Positions 1 to 7,151 of a stretch of DNA of 20,060 nucleotides are shown piece by piece; position 1 is the stretch's first letter; every line of letters starts with the position of its first letter. The notes beneath the pieces were generated by a model. It did no database searches. It saw only the letters and a list, made by a program, of their open reading frames with translations, and was not told where the DNA came from. Source of the stretch: Streptosporangiaceae bacterium (GTDB lineage: Bacteria > Actinomycetota > Actinomycetes > Streptosporangiales > Streptosporangiaceae); NCBI GenBank assembly GCA_025934635.1, contig JAICWX010000150.1:1-20060 (forward strand), written 5' to 3'. Position numbers and translations under genes: made by a program.

Positions 1-281
1 ACGAACTGCTGCTGCTGGGCGTCCAGCGTCCTGATGATCTGCTGCATCGCGGCGTTGTAGCCGGACGCGCCGGAAGCCGCGACCACCAGGTAGATGTCGT
101 CGTTGCCGATTTGCCGTTCCAGCTGGTCCTGCTGGCTCTGGGAGATGAGGGCGCGTCCGTCGCTGGTGACGCACACGTGGTGCTTGGCCAGGCAGTCCGC
201 CAGCGTATCGGCCCGGGCCGGAGTGCCGGAAAGCCAGATCACCGCGGCCACGCCGAGCAGCAGGGCTACGAGTCGTCGCAT
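1..281 (-). CDS. Secreted protein of unknown function (partial, C-terminus beyond window)
   Basis: Only the first 93 codons are present; the gene runs off the left edge. It starts at an ATG preceded, 7 nt away, by a good GGAGG ribosome binding site. Residues 1-24 form a classic signal peptide: two arginines, a Leu/Val/Ala core, then a TPARA cleavage site. The mature part has two cysteines about 8 residues apart (LADC...HHVC), then a Gln-rich helix and a short hydrophobic strand (IYLVVAAS). This layout recalls the actinobacterial extracytoplasmic domain that resembles TPM domains, but I cannot assign a family safely. The gene follows the ABC transporter on the same strand after a 45-nt gap, so it may share its transcript. 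The call as a secreted protein is firm; the function is unknown. Confidence 0.7.
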   Translation of the reverse strand, partial: MRRLVALLLGVAAVIWLSGTPARADTLADCLAKHHVCVTSDGRALISQSQQDQLERQIGNDDIYLVVAASGASGYNAAMQQIIRTLDAQQQQF

Positions 282-326
282 GGCGCAACCTCCATTCCCC
301 GTTAGGTTCACACCCTACGCGCCGGC

Positions 327-2183
327 TCAGGCAGGCAGCGGTTTCCGCTCCCGCACGCTGCCGTCGGCCATGACGTCGCCGCCCTCGCAGCACCACTGCA
401 CCCGGCCGCCCTCGAACTGCTCGTTGTACAGCTCGGCGTACAGGCCGCGCTGCCGGAGCAGGTCCTGGTGCGACCCCGACTCCACCACGGTGCCGCCGTC
501 GATGACGTTGATCACGTCGGCGTTGACGATGGTGGACAGCCGGTGCGCGATCGCGATCGTGGTCCGCGACCCCATCAGCGCGTCGAGCGCCTTCTGCACC
601 TCCCGCTCGCTGGCCGTGTCCAGCGCCGACGTCGCCTCGTCGAGGATCAGGATCCGCGGGTCGTGCAGCAGCACCCGGGCGATGGCCAGCCGCTGCTTCT
701 CCCCGCCGGACAGCCGGTAGCCGCGCTCGCCCACCACCGTGTCGTAGCCGTCGGGGAACTCCATGATCCGGTCGTGGATGTAGGCGGCCCGGGCCGCCTC
801 CTCGATCTCGGCCAGCGACGCGCCGGGCTTGCCGTACTCCAGGTTGGCCAGGATCGTGTCGTGGAAGAGATAGCTCTCCTGGGTGACGAACCCGATGACG
901 GCGGCCAGCGAGGCCTGCCGGACCTGCCGCACGTCGGCCCCGTCGATCTCGATCGCCCCGCCGGTGACGTCGTACAGCCGGGGGATGAGGTAGCTGATCG
1001 TGGTCTTCCCGGCCCCGCTCGGCCCGACCAGGGCGACGAGCTGGCCGGGTTCGGCCGAGAAGGACACGCCACGCAGCGCGTCCTCGGGAACCCCCGCGTA
1101 CCGGAAGTGCACGTCGCGCAGCGCCACCTGCCCGCCGGTGGCCATCGACGGCAGGTCGGTCGCGCCGGGCGCGTCGACGATGTCCGGCTTCAGGTCCAGG
1201 TACTCGAAGATCCGGTCGAACAGCGCCAGCGACGAGCGGAGCTCGACCGAGACCTGGAGCAGCTGCCCGATCGGGAAGTACAGCCGGGTCTGCAGCGTGG
1301 TGAAGGCCACGATCGTGCCCGCCGAGACCGGCGACCCGTGCGCCAGCAGCAGCCCCGCGATGAGGTAGACGGCCGCCGGGGTGATGGACAGGAACGCCTG
1401 CACCACGGCGTAGAACCCCTGGCCGATCATCTGCTGCCGCACCTCGAGGTCGGCCAGCCGCTGGTTCTCCCGCCGGTACCGGCCGATATCCCGTCCCTGG
1501 TTCCCGAACACCTTCGCCAGCAGCACCCCGGACACCGACAGCGTCTCCTCGCTGATGGCGCTCATCGCCGCCAGCGCTTCCTGCGTCGACCGCGACACCT
1601 TGCGGCGCCGGTCGCCGACCAGCTTGGTCAGCCAGAAGAAGGCGGGCACGGTGATGACGGCCACGATGGTGAGCTGCCAGGACAGGATGATCATCGCGAC
1701 GATCGTGGAGAGGAAGATGACGACGTTGGCCAGGATGCTCGAGGCGGTCGTGGTGACCACCGTCTGGACGCCGCCCACGTCGTTGGCCAGCCGGGACTGG
1801 ATCTCGCCGGTCTTGGTGCCGGTGAAGAAGGCCAGCGACAGCGTCTCCAGGTGCGAGTAGAGCCGCTCCCGCAGGTCGCGCATGACCAGCTGGCCGACCT
1901 TGGTCGTCTCGTAGGTCTGCAGGATCCCGATGGCGCCGTTGACGATCGGCACCGCGGCCATGACGGCCACCAGGACGTACAGCAACCCGAGCCGCGGCCC
2001 GCCCGGCACGAACAGCGCCTGGTTGAACACGGCCTGGATGAGCAGCGGGTTGACGATGCCGATCGTCGAGGTCAGCACGATGAGCCCGACCACCAGGGCA
2101 ACCTGCCCCCGGTACGGCCGGAACAGCGGTATCACCCGCCGCGCGGTGTCCCGGCCCGCGTGCGCCGGCGCCTCGGTCGTCAT
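327..2183 (-). CDS. ABC transporter half-unit, permease fused to ATPase (MsbA/MdlB-type exporter)
   Basis: This 618-residue protein is a full-length half-transporter of the exporter class, expected to dimerise in the cytoplasmic membrane. Residues 20-320 hold the membrane domain, with hydrophobic segments near 28-50, 68-88, 148-168, 170-188 and 258-281. Residues 350-590 are the ATPase: Walker A GPSGAGKTT (387-395), Q-loop Q435, signature LSGGEKQR (491-498), Walker B ILILDEA (511-517, Glu516) and switch His547. All catalytic residues are present, so it should be active as a homodimer or with a partner elsewhere. The substrate cannot be told; lipids, peptides and drugs are typical of the family. 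It starts 36 nt after the methyltransferase stop. A GGGGAGG lies 25 nt before the ATG, too far for an ideal ribosome site. The last 25 residues are an unusual tail with a Cys pair. Confidence 0.93.
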   Translation of the reverse strand: MTTEAPAHAGRDTARRVIPLFRPYRGQVALVVGLIVLTSTIGIVNPLLIQAVFNQALFVPGGPRLGLLYVLVAVMAAVPIVNGAIGILQTYETTKVGQLVMRDLRERLYSHLETLSLAFFTGTKTGEIQSRLANDVGGVQTVVTTTASSILANVVIFLSTIVAMIILSWQLTIVAVITVPAFFWLTKLVGDRRRKVSRSTQEALAAMSAISEETLSVSGVLLAKVFGNQGRDIGRYRRENQRLADLEVRQQMIGQGFYAVVQAFLSITPAAVYLIAGLLLAHGSPVSAGTIVAFTTLQTRLYFPIGQLLQVSVELRSSLALFDRIFEYLDLKPDIVDAPGATDLPSMATGGQVALRDVHFRYAGVPEDALRGVSFSAEPGQLVALVGPSGAGKTTISYLIPRLYDVTGGAIEIDGADVRQVRQASLAAVIGFVTQESYLFHDTILANLEYGKPGASLAEIEEAARAAYIHDRIMEFPDGYDTVVGERGYRLSGGEKQRLAIARVLLHDPRILILDEATSALDTASEREVQKALDALMGSRTTIAIAHRLSTIVNADVINVIDGGTVVESGSHQDLLRQRGLYAELYNEQFEGGRVQWCCEGGDVMADGSVRERKPLPA

Positions 2184-2219
2184 CCGTCCACTATCGCACC
2201 GGCCCGAACCTCCCCTTAA

Positions 2220-2945
2220 CTAGCGGCGGGCGGTGACGATCCAGGCGCGGGAATCGAACCTGACGCCCTTGCCGCCATTGTGCTCGGCGAGCGTCACGCG
2301 CAGCCGCCCGAGGGCGCGGTCGGCGTCAGCGGAATCCAGGCGGTCGAGTGCGTGACTGGTGCTGGCGAAGCCGCGGATCCAGTCCAGGGCAGTGGCCACG
2401 TCCGGGCCGAAGTACATGGGCTGGCGGACGTCGGTGAAGGTGACGCCGGCGAACCCGGCCGACTCCAGGATCGCGGTCACGGCCGGCGGATCGGCCAGCG
2501 AGAACGGATCCGGTCCCGCCGCCGCGGCGCCCGCCGGCCCCTCGGGCCCGGCCAGGCACCGGCGGATGGCCCTGTCCCACTCGTTGCGGTCGTGCGCCTG
2601 CCAGACCATCATCACCAGGCGCCCGTCCGGCCGCAGTGCCCGTCCGATATTGGCGAACGCAGCCACCGGATCGGCGAAGAACATCGTCCCGAACCGGCTC
2701 ACCGCCAGGTCGAACCGCTCCCGCGCGAACCGGTGGACCTCCGCGTCGGCCTGCTCGAAGGCGACGTTGCGCACCCCCTGCGCCTCGGCCAGCTCGCGCG
2801 CCCGCTCGATGGCAGGCCCGGATATGTCCACCCCGAGGGCACTGCCCGCCGGGGCCATCCGCGCGACCTCCCGGGTCGTCTGCCCGCTCCCGCAGCCGAT
2901 GTCCAGCACTCGCTCACGCGGCTGGACCCCGTAAGCCCGTCGCAA
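2220..2945 (-). CDS. Class I SAM-dependent methyltransferase
   Basis: The 241 residues from the TTG at 2945 form a Rossmann-type methyltransferase. The SAM-binding motif I VLDIGCGSGQT is at residues 13-23, followed by an acidic strand end (GVDISGPAIERA), then the catalytic-core segment LAVSRFGTMFFADP and the typical RALRPDGRLVMMVWQ strand-loop. It belongs with small-molecule methyltransferases of the UbiE/COQ5-like type; the substrate is unknown. The start is doubtful. In-frame codons upstream of the TTG encode IDYDDELRRHNEV, which looks like the usual family N-terminus, but no ATG or GTG exists before the in-frame TAG at 2996-2994. Possible starts are TTG 2945, CTG 2966 and ATT 2984. It precedes the ABC transporter by 36 nt and is probably cotranscribed with it. 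Confidence 0.88.
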   Translation of the reverse strand: MRRAYGVQPRERVLDIGCGSGQTTREVARMAPAGSALGVDISGPAIERARELAEAQGVRNVAFEQADAEVHRFARERFDLAVSRFGTMFFADPVAAFANIGRALRPDGRLVMMVWQAHDRNEWDRAIRRCLAGPEGPAGAAAAGPDPFSLADPPAVTAILESAGFAGVTFTDVRQPMYFGPDVATALDWIRGFASTSHALDRLDSADADRALGRLRVTLAEHNGGKGVRFDSRAWIVTARR

Positions 2946-3050
2946 GACCTCGTTATGCCGCCGCAGCTCATCGTCGTAGTCAATAAGACCAGCCTACGGC
3001 CCGGTCCCACCAGCCTCCGATGCCCGACGGCCCCTTTCCTCCCTCGCGAT

Positions 3051-3108
3051 ACGACCTGGATGGAGCATCGATGTCGTGATCACGACCTGGATGGAGCATC
3101 AATGCCGT
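3051..3108. repeat. Two-copy 31-bp direct repeat with a 14-bp palindrome at the join
   Basis: The 19-mer acgacctggatggagcatc occurs at 3051-3069 and again at 3082-3100. The match continues to 25 of 27 positions (3051-3077 against 3082-3108), with a 31-bp period. Between the two copies lies the perfect 14-bp palindrome gtcgtgatcacgac (3073-3086). It lies about 70-165 nt upstream of the possible methyltransferase starts. It may be an operator for that transcription unit or part of a dispersed intergenic repeat family. The repeat is certain; the role is not. Confidence 0.85.
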
Positions 3109-3210
3109 TACCGGGAGCGGGGTGAGGGCCAGGGTCGATGACAGGTGCGGGCTGCGGCAAGGCCTCATAAGTCCGCAAACCGCTTCCGTCCGCCGCCCCG
3201 CTCGCCAGTC

Positions 3211-3558
3211 TCAGCGGAAGGGGTTGGTGACCTGCACGCCGCCGTAGTCCTGGCCGTCGCTGAGGTCCTCGGACAGGACGTGCGGGCAGCCCGCCGCGCG
3301 GGACGCCTCGATGATCGCGGCGTCCCAGTACGAGAGCTGGAACCGCTGGCGGGCGTCCAGGGCCGCCAGCACGATCCCGCTCGTGATGTCCTGGACCTGG
3401 AAGCGCCGGAACGACTCGACGAGCAGGACCGCCTGCCGGTGGCCGATGGCATCGGGGCGGCTCGCGCGGGTCGCCTGGACGTAGAACTCCTGCAGGACCT
3501 GCACCGACAGCGCCAGGTCGCGCCCGGCCAGGATGTCGTTGGCGCGCTTGTTCTGTGA
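3211..3558 (-). pseudogene. PIN-domain (VapC-type) toxin, N-terminus deleted
   Basis: The frame reads from just after an in-frame TGA (3561-3559) to a stop at 3211-3213. It gives about 115 residues that match the middle and end of a PIN nuclease: the VLQEFYV helix with an acidic Glu, YWDAAIIEA with the third acidic residue, and LSEDLSDGQ with the fourth. The first 15-20 residues, which would carry the initial strand and first catalytic Asp, are missing. PIN toxins cleave RNA using four acidic residues and Mg2+, so this product should be inactive. No vapB-like antitoxin lies next to it. The break is 13 nt past the stop of the SRPBCC gene, so a rearrangement probably joined the two. A GTG at 3504 could start a 97-residue remnant, but it has no ribosome site. 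Confidence 0.75.
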
Positions 3559-3573
3559 TCAGAGGGGCGAGGG

Positions 3574-4035
3574 CTATTGCTCCACGAACGCGGCGAGGTT
3601 CGCCAGCGAGGAGCTGAGCCCGGCGGCGTGGTCCTCGGCCGAGATGCCATCCGGGACATCCTCGGCCACGATGTCGACCCGCGTCCCCGCCTCGACGGCG
3701 GTGACCTCCCAGGTCATGGTCATGGTGCCGGCGAAGGCGGGGTCGTCGGAGACGAAGTCCACCGCCTGCACGACCCGCTGGCCGGGGACGATGTCGACGA
3801 AACGGGCCTCGACGACGTCGGAATCCGCGGTCGCCTTACCCGGCGCGCCCGCTGCGTCCGCATAGGTCAGCACCATCCGGTACGACCCGCCCGGCCGGGC
3901 ATCGAACCACTCGAACCTGCCGGTCATCTCCCCGGGAGGGAGCCACACCATGAGCGCATCGGGATCGACGAGAGCGGCCCAGACGCGCCCGCACGGCGCG
4001 GCCAGCACCCGCGACCCCCTGTCTGTACGGGGCAT
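3574..4035 (-). CDS. SRPBCC / AHSA1-like (START-fold) domain protein
   Basis: This 153-residue protein has the AHSA1 layout: an N-terminal strand and helix (VLAAPCGRVWAALVDPDALMVWLPP), a central GSYRMVLTYAD strand, a VPGQRVVQAVDF turn, the TMTMTWEVTAVEAGTRVDI hairpin, and the long C-terminal helix EDHAAGLSSSLANLAAFVEQ. Members bind hydrophobic ligands in a helix-grip cavity or act as Hsp90 co-factors; which applies here cannot be told. The length and C-terminus are normal. The first 200 nt overlap, in another frame on the same strand, the 3' end of the larger gene at 3836-5428. This overlap looks like damage to that gene. Its stop lies 13 nt before the broken end of the PIN fragment. Confidence 0.85.
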   Translation of the reverse strand: MPRTDRGSRVLAAPCGRVWAALVDPDALMVWLPPGEMTGRFEWFDARPGGSYRMVLTYADAAGAPGKATADSDVVEARFVDIVPGQRVVQAVDFVSDDPAFAGTMTMTWEVTAVEAGTRVDIVAEDVPDGISAEDHAAGLSSSLANLAAFVEQ

Positions 4036-5428
4036 GGCATGACCCTAGCGCCCGGGGGTGACAAAACGCCGTTACGCCCAGGCATAACCGGCCCGGGATG
4101 GCGACCAGCGCCCAGGCGGCTTCCCACAGGGTGCTGACGGTCACCCGCAGCTGCCGGGCCCGCGCGCCCACCGGCGGCGAGAACCAGAAGGCGCCGATGC
4201 CCTCGTGGCCGGGAAACACGGTGCCGTCGCCGTCGGCGCCTTCGTACTCAGCCCCGCTGTCGTCGACGGCCGTGACCCGGAAGCACGGCGTGATCAGCGG
4301 CCAGTGCCCCCCGAAGATCCAGGGATACCCGTACAGCCGGACGGACACCAGGTCCTCGCGGGCCGTGATGCTCTCGAGCACCACGGTGGCCCGCTCCAGC
4401 GGGAGCCGGACCGCCAGGTCCGCGCCGCTGGCCGGCCCGGCCGCGGCCAGCGGCCCCAGCAAGGCCAGCTGCCGCTCGCTGAGGTGCACCCGCCAGTCCC
4501 GCCGCACCCGGTCCGCGATGCCGGTGAGCACGGCGCTGTCCGGCGGCAGCGCGCCGACGGCGACCAGCGCATCGGCCACGGCCGACATGATGGCCGCGGT
4601 GTCGAGCTCCACCGAGCCGGTCTCGAACGAGCCGATCGACCAGTCGTGATCCGGTGGCGCGAGCTGGTCCAGGTAGCACTCCGCCGGGGACGGCCAGGGC
4701 GGTGCCGCCGTCCCGGCCGGCACCGCGGCAGGCGCCGGAAAATTGAACCGAACGGGCGGCCCGCCCCCCGCCGCGAACTCCAGCCACCGGACGCCGGGCC
4801 GGCCGTCCCGTGAACCGGCCTCATCGCCGACGGGCCGGGCCAGCAGCTCCCCGGCGGGAATCCAGCGTGTCACCCCCGACGCGGAGCACTGCCCGGAGAT
4901 CGTGCCGGGCACGTCCGCTGCGGGCACCCGGTACGTCCCGCCGGTGTCGTCGGTAACCGACAGCTCCCCGATGTCCTCGGTGATCTCCGCCATGAGAGCG
5001 CCGGCCACCTCGCGGCCACCATCGCGCGGGTCACCGTAATAGCGCAGCCGGATCCCTTCCGGGGTCAGCGCGGCAAACGTGATGGTGAGGTCGTGGCGCC
5101 GGAGCCGGCAGCGCACGGGACCGGCGGCGACCGCCAGCGGGAGCTGCCGCGGACTGCGCCGGGCGGCCGCCCGCGCCTCCTGGAAGGTGCGCGCGCCCGC
5201 GCTGACGCTCAGTTCCCCGATCTCCCGGCCGACCCGGAAGCCCGCCGCCTCCAGCCCCGCCTGCGGCTCGGCCAGGATCTCGGCGGCCCGCGCCGCGGGC
5301 AGCAGTCCGAGCACCGTGAACGCGTTGGCCACGGCCTCCACGCTGAGTCGCGCGACCGGGTACGGGCCACCTTCCCGGACGCGGCCCAGCGGAGCCGTCA
5401 TGGCCCGGAGGTAGCCCTCCGGATCCAC
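3836..5428 (-). CDS. Duplicated helix plus beta-sandwich protein of unknown function, with probably frameshifted C-terminus
   Basis: The frame encodes 530 residues from a GTG. I do not recognise a named family. Two similar halves are visible. A helical piece (31-60: AVANAFTVLGLLPAARAAEIL) is followed by a strand-rich domain (105-232). Then a second helical piece (278-308: AVADALVAVGALPPDSAVLT) is followed by a second strand-rich domain (338-446). Each strand-rich domain has a D-D-x-G-x-x-Y turn (160-166 and 389-395) and ends in a Trp- or Phe-rich strand. The protein at 11510-12970 shares this plan. After about residue 446 the composition becomes Arg/Ala/Gly-rich, and the last 67 codons overlap the SRPBCC gene. 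Shifting frame near IPG (about 4088) would meet a TAA at 4074-4072. The natural protein is therefore probably about 450 residues, and its stop was lost by a one-base change. Confidence 0.72.
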   Translation of the reverse strand: MDPEGYLRAMTAPLGRVREGGPYPVARLSVEAVANAFTVLGLLPAARAAEILAEPQAGLEAAGFRVGREIGELSVSAGARTFQEARAAARRSPRQLPLAVAAGPVRCRLRRHDLTITFAALTPEGIRLRYYGDPRDGGREVAGALMAEITEDIGELSVTDDTGGTYRVPAADVPGTISGQCSASGVTRWIPAGELLARPVGDEAGSRDGRPGVRWLEFAAGGGPPVRFNFPAPAAVPAGTAAPPWPSPAECYLDQLAPPDHDWSIGSFETGSVELDTAAIMSAVADALVAVGALPPDSAVLTGIADRVRRDWRVHLSERQLALLGPLAAAGPASGADLAVRLPLERATVVLESITAREDLVSVRLYGYPWIFGGHWPLITPCFRVTAVDDSGAEYEGADGDGTVFPGHEGIGAFWFSPPVGARARQLRVTVSTLWEAAWALVAIPGRLCLGVTAFCHPRALGSCHAPYRQGVAGAGRAVRARLGRSRRSRCAHGVAPSRGDDRQVRVVRCPAGRVVPDGADLCGRSGRAG

Positions 5429-5543
5429 CGGCGGCGGCCTAGCTTCCGTCAGCCATCATCACTTTCTCACCGGCGTAGTCCTCTTAGTCCCACGGTACGC
5501 CGCTCGCCCCGATTAGCCAGCGGCTGCCGCCAGCAGTCCCAGT

Positions 5544-6194
5544 TCAGTGGTTGTGGGTCAGGAGGTTTTCCAGCAGGGCCGCGATCTGGGCGGTCAGCTG
5601 CTCCGGCGTGGTTCCCAGCGTGACGCAGCGGCCCTCGAGCGGCCCGTCGAGCCACAGGGTCACGATGCCGACCGACAGCGCCCAGACAGCGGAAACGAGG
5701 GGACCGGGGTCGCCCGGTGGCGCGCTGCCTTCCCGCTGGCAGTCCTCGACCACCTCGGTCAGGAGCTGGATCGCCCCTTCGCCGGCCGATTGCGCCTCGG
5801 GATGCCGGTCCGGCTGGGCCAGTTCGCCGCGCAGCATGAGGTGGACATGCGCGGGATGGTCGCGGGCGAAGGCGACGTAGGTCTCGATCAGGGCGCCCAG
5901 CGCCCGCACCGCGGTGGGGGCCTGCTCGCGGGCCTGGCGCAGCTGGCCCTCGAGTATCTCGTGGCCCTGCGCCGCGATCGCCGCCAGCAGCGCGGAGCGG
6001 TCGGCGAAGTGATGGTACGGCGCCCCCGGGCTCACCCCGGCGGCCCGCGCCACCCGGCGCAGGCTCACCGCGCCGATGCCCTCGGCCTCGATGAGCGCGA
6101 CGCACGCCCTGACCAGCTCGTCGCGCAGGGCGCCGTGATGGTAGGTCGTCCGTGTCTGGGCCGCCGGCATCTTCCGAGCGTAACCGGTTGACAT
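5544..6194 (-). CDS. TetR-family transcriptional regulator
   Basis: From the ATG at 6194 the protein has 216 residues. A helix-turn-helix (residues about 40-67: GAVSLRRVARAAGVSPGAPYHHFADR) follows a helical lead. The C-terminal ligand and dimer domain resembles the WHG-type TetR group (YVAFARDHPAHVHLM, AVWALSVGIVTLWL). An in-frame start at 6218 would place the operator inside the gene, so 6194 is preferred; 6170 is also possible. A TATAGA box at 6215-6210 would give a leader of about 8-10 nt, which fits the lack of a ribosome site. The gene is divergent from the broken SDR gene and shares the 33-bp operator with it. It probably represses both, answering to a small ligand that cannot be named. 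Confidence 0.9.
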   Translation of the reverse strand: MSTGYARKMPAAQTRTTYHHGALRDELVRACVALIEAEGIGAVSLRRVARAAGVSPGAPYHHFADRSALLAAIAAQGHEILEGQLRQAREQAPTAVRALGALIETYVAFARDHPAHVHLMLRGELAQPDRHPEAQSAGEGAIQLLTEVVEDCQREGSAPPGDPGPLVSAVWALSVGIVTLWLDGPLEGRCVTLGTTPEQLTAQIAALLENLLTHNH

Positions 6195-6210
6195 CGGCAC
6201 TGTTCGCAAT

Positions 6211-6243
6211 CTATACATTGCTTAGATTCTAAACACTGCATAG
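6211..6243. promoter_or_regulatory. 33-bp imperfect palindrome, likely TetR operator
   Basis: The arms ctatacattgcttaga (6211-6226) and tctaaacactgcatag (6228-6243) flank one central base and match at 13 of 16 positions as an inverted repeat. This is an AT-rich patch in GC-rich DNA. It covers the likely -10 box of the TetR gene (TATAGA on the minus strand) and ends 8 nt before the AGGAGG ribosome site of the SDR gene. Position and size are typical of an autoregulatory TetR operator serving both directions. Binding itself is inferred. Confidence 0.75.
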
Positions 6244-6262
6244 ATAGCATCAGGAGGCCGAC

Positions 6263-7151
6263 ATGGCCGGGACCACCGTGCTCGTGACCGGGGCGACCGG
6301 GTTCATCGCCGGGCACTGCATCGAGGAGTTGCTCAGCCACGGGTACGCGGTCCGCGGCCGAGCTGATCCGCCCGGCCGTGGACGGCACCCGGCGCGTGCT
6401 GCGGGCCGCCGCGCGCAGCGGCACGGTACGCCGGGTGGTCATGACGTCCTCGACCGACGCGATCGTGCACGGGCACGCGGACCCGGACCGGGTCCGCACC
6501 GAGGCCGACTGGTCGGTCCCGGACCGGCTGGCGCCCTACCCCACGAGCAAGATGCGGGCCGAACGGGTGGCCTGGGACTTCGCCGCTGACCACCCACTCG
6601 AATTGGTCACGATCAACCCGGGCCTGGTGCTCGGCCCGCTGCAGCGCCGTCAGCAGGCCACCTCCATGGAGGTGATCCGGCTGCTGCTCGGCCGCCAGCT
6701 GCCCGCCGTACCGCGGCTCAGCTTCGCCGTGGTCGACGTCCGCGACATCGCCGTCGCGCATCGCCTGGCGATGGAAACCCCCGCCGCCGCGGGTAACCGG
6801 TACATCTGCGCCAACCCCGCCCTGTGGATGGGTGATATCGCCGCCGTGCTGGACACCGCGTTCGGCCCGCACGGCTACCGGGTCCCGACCCGGACCCTGC
6901 CGTACTGGCTCATGTGGGCCAGCGCCCGGTTCGATAAGATGATCCGGCTGGCCCTGAGCTATTACGGCGTGCCGGTCCTGGTCAGCGCGGACAAGGCCAG
7001 GCACGAACTCGGCTGGGCTCCGCGCCCGGCCAGCGAGTCGATCACCGCGGCAGGCGACAGCCTGATCCGCTACGGCATCGTCCCTGGCCGCCCGGCCGCG
7101 GCCGCCACGGCCCCCGGCGGCCAGCACGAGCAGCCCACCCGTTCGGTATAA
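6263..7151 (+). pseudogene. NAD(P)-dependent extended SDR (dihydroflavonol reductase-like), internally deleted and frameshifted
   Basis: The gene begins well: AGGAGG, a 5-nt spacer, ATG, then a Rossmann start (TTVLVTGATGFIAGHCIEELLSHGYAVRG) with the GxxGxxG nucleotide loop. After about residue 32 (6352-6362) the family sequence jumps frame to ELIRPAVDGTRRVLRAAARSGTVRRVVMTSS and runs to TAA 7149-7151. The later part keeps the catalytic YPTSK (YxxxK) and substrate-domain segments. About 60 codons that normally hold the cofactor-choice loop and central strands are missing, by a deletion that is not a multiple of three. The original frame ends at 6589 as a 108-residue chimera. The product should be inactive, although promoter, operator and regulator are intact. 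A short inverted repeat (7154-7167) follows the stop. Confidence 0.82.

Noticed and set aside
468..2219. Long plus-strand open frame of 583 codons opposite the ABC transporter
   Set aside because: Its His/Arg/Gly/Asp-rich, repetitive composition is that of an antisense frame of a GC-rich gene; the ABC gene is unmistakable.
2247..2261. A tRNA T-arm-like sequence on the minus strand (AGGTTCGATTCCCGC)
   Set aside because: It lies inside the conserved methyltransferase C-terminus (GVRFDSRAW) and no acceptor, D or anticodon arms surround it.
3051..3108. A minimal CRISPR array (two similar units)
   Set aside because: Only two copies exist, the spacer-like interval is about 12 nt, and no cas genes are near.
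6195..6218. TetR start at 6218
   Set aside because: It would place the gene start within the 33-bp operator and upstream of the likely -10 box.
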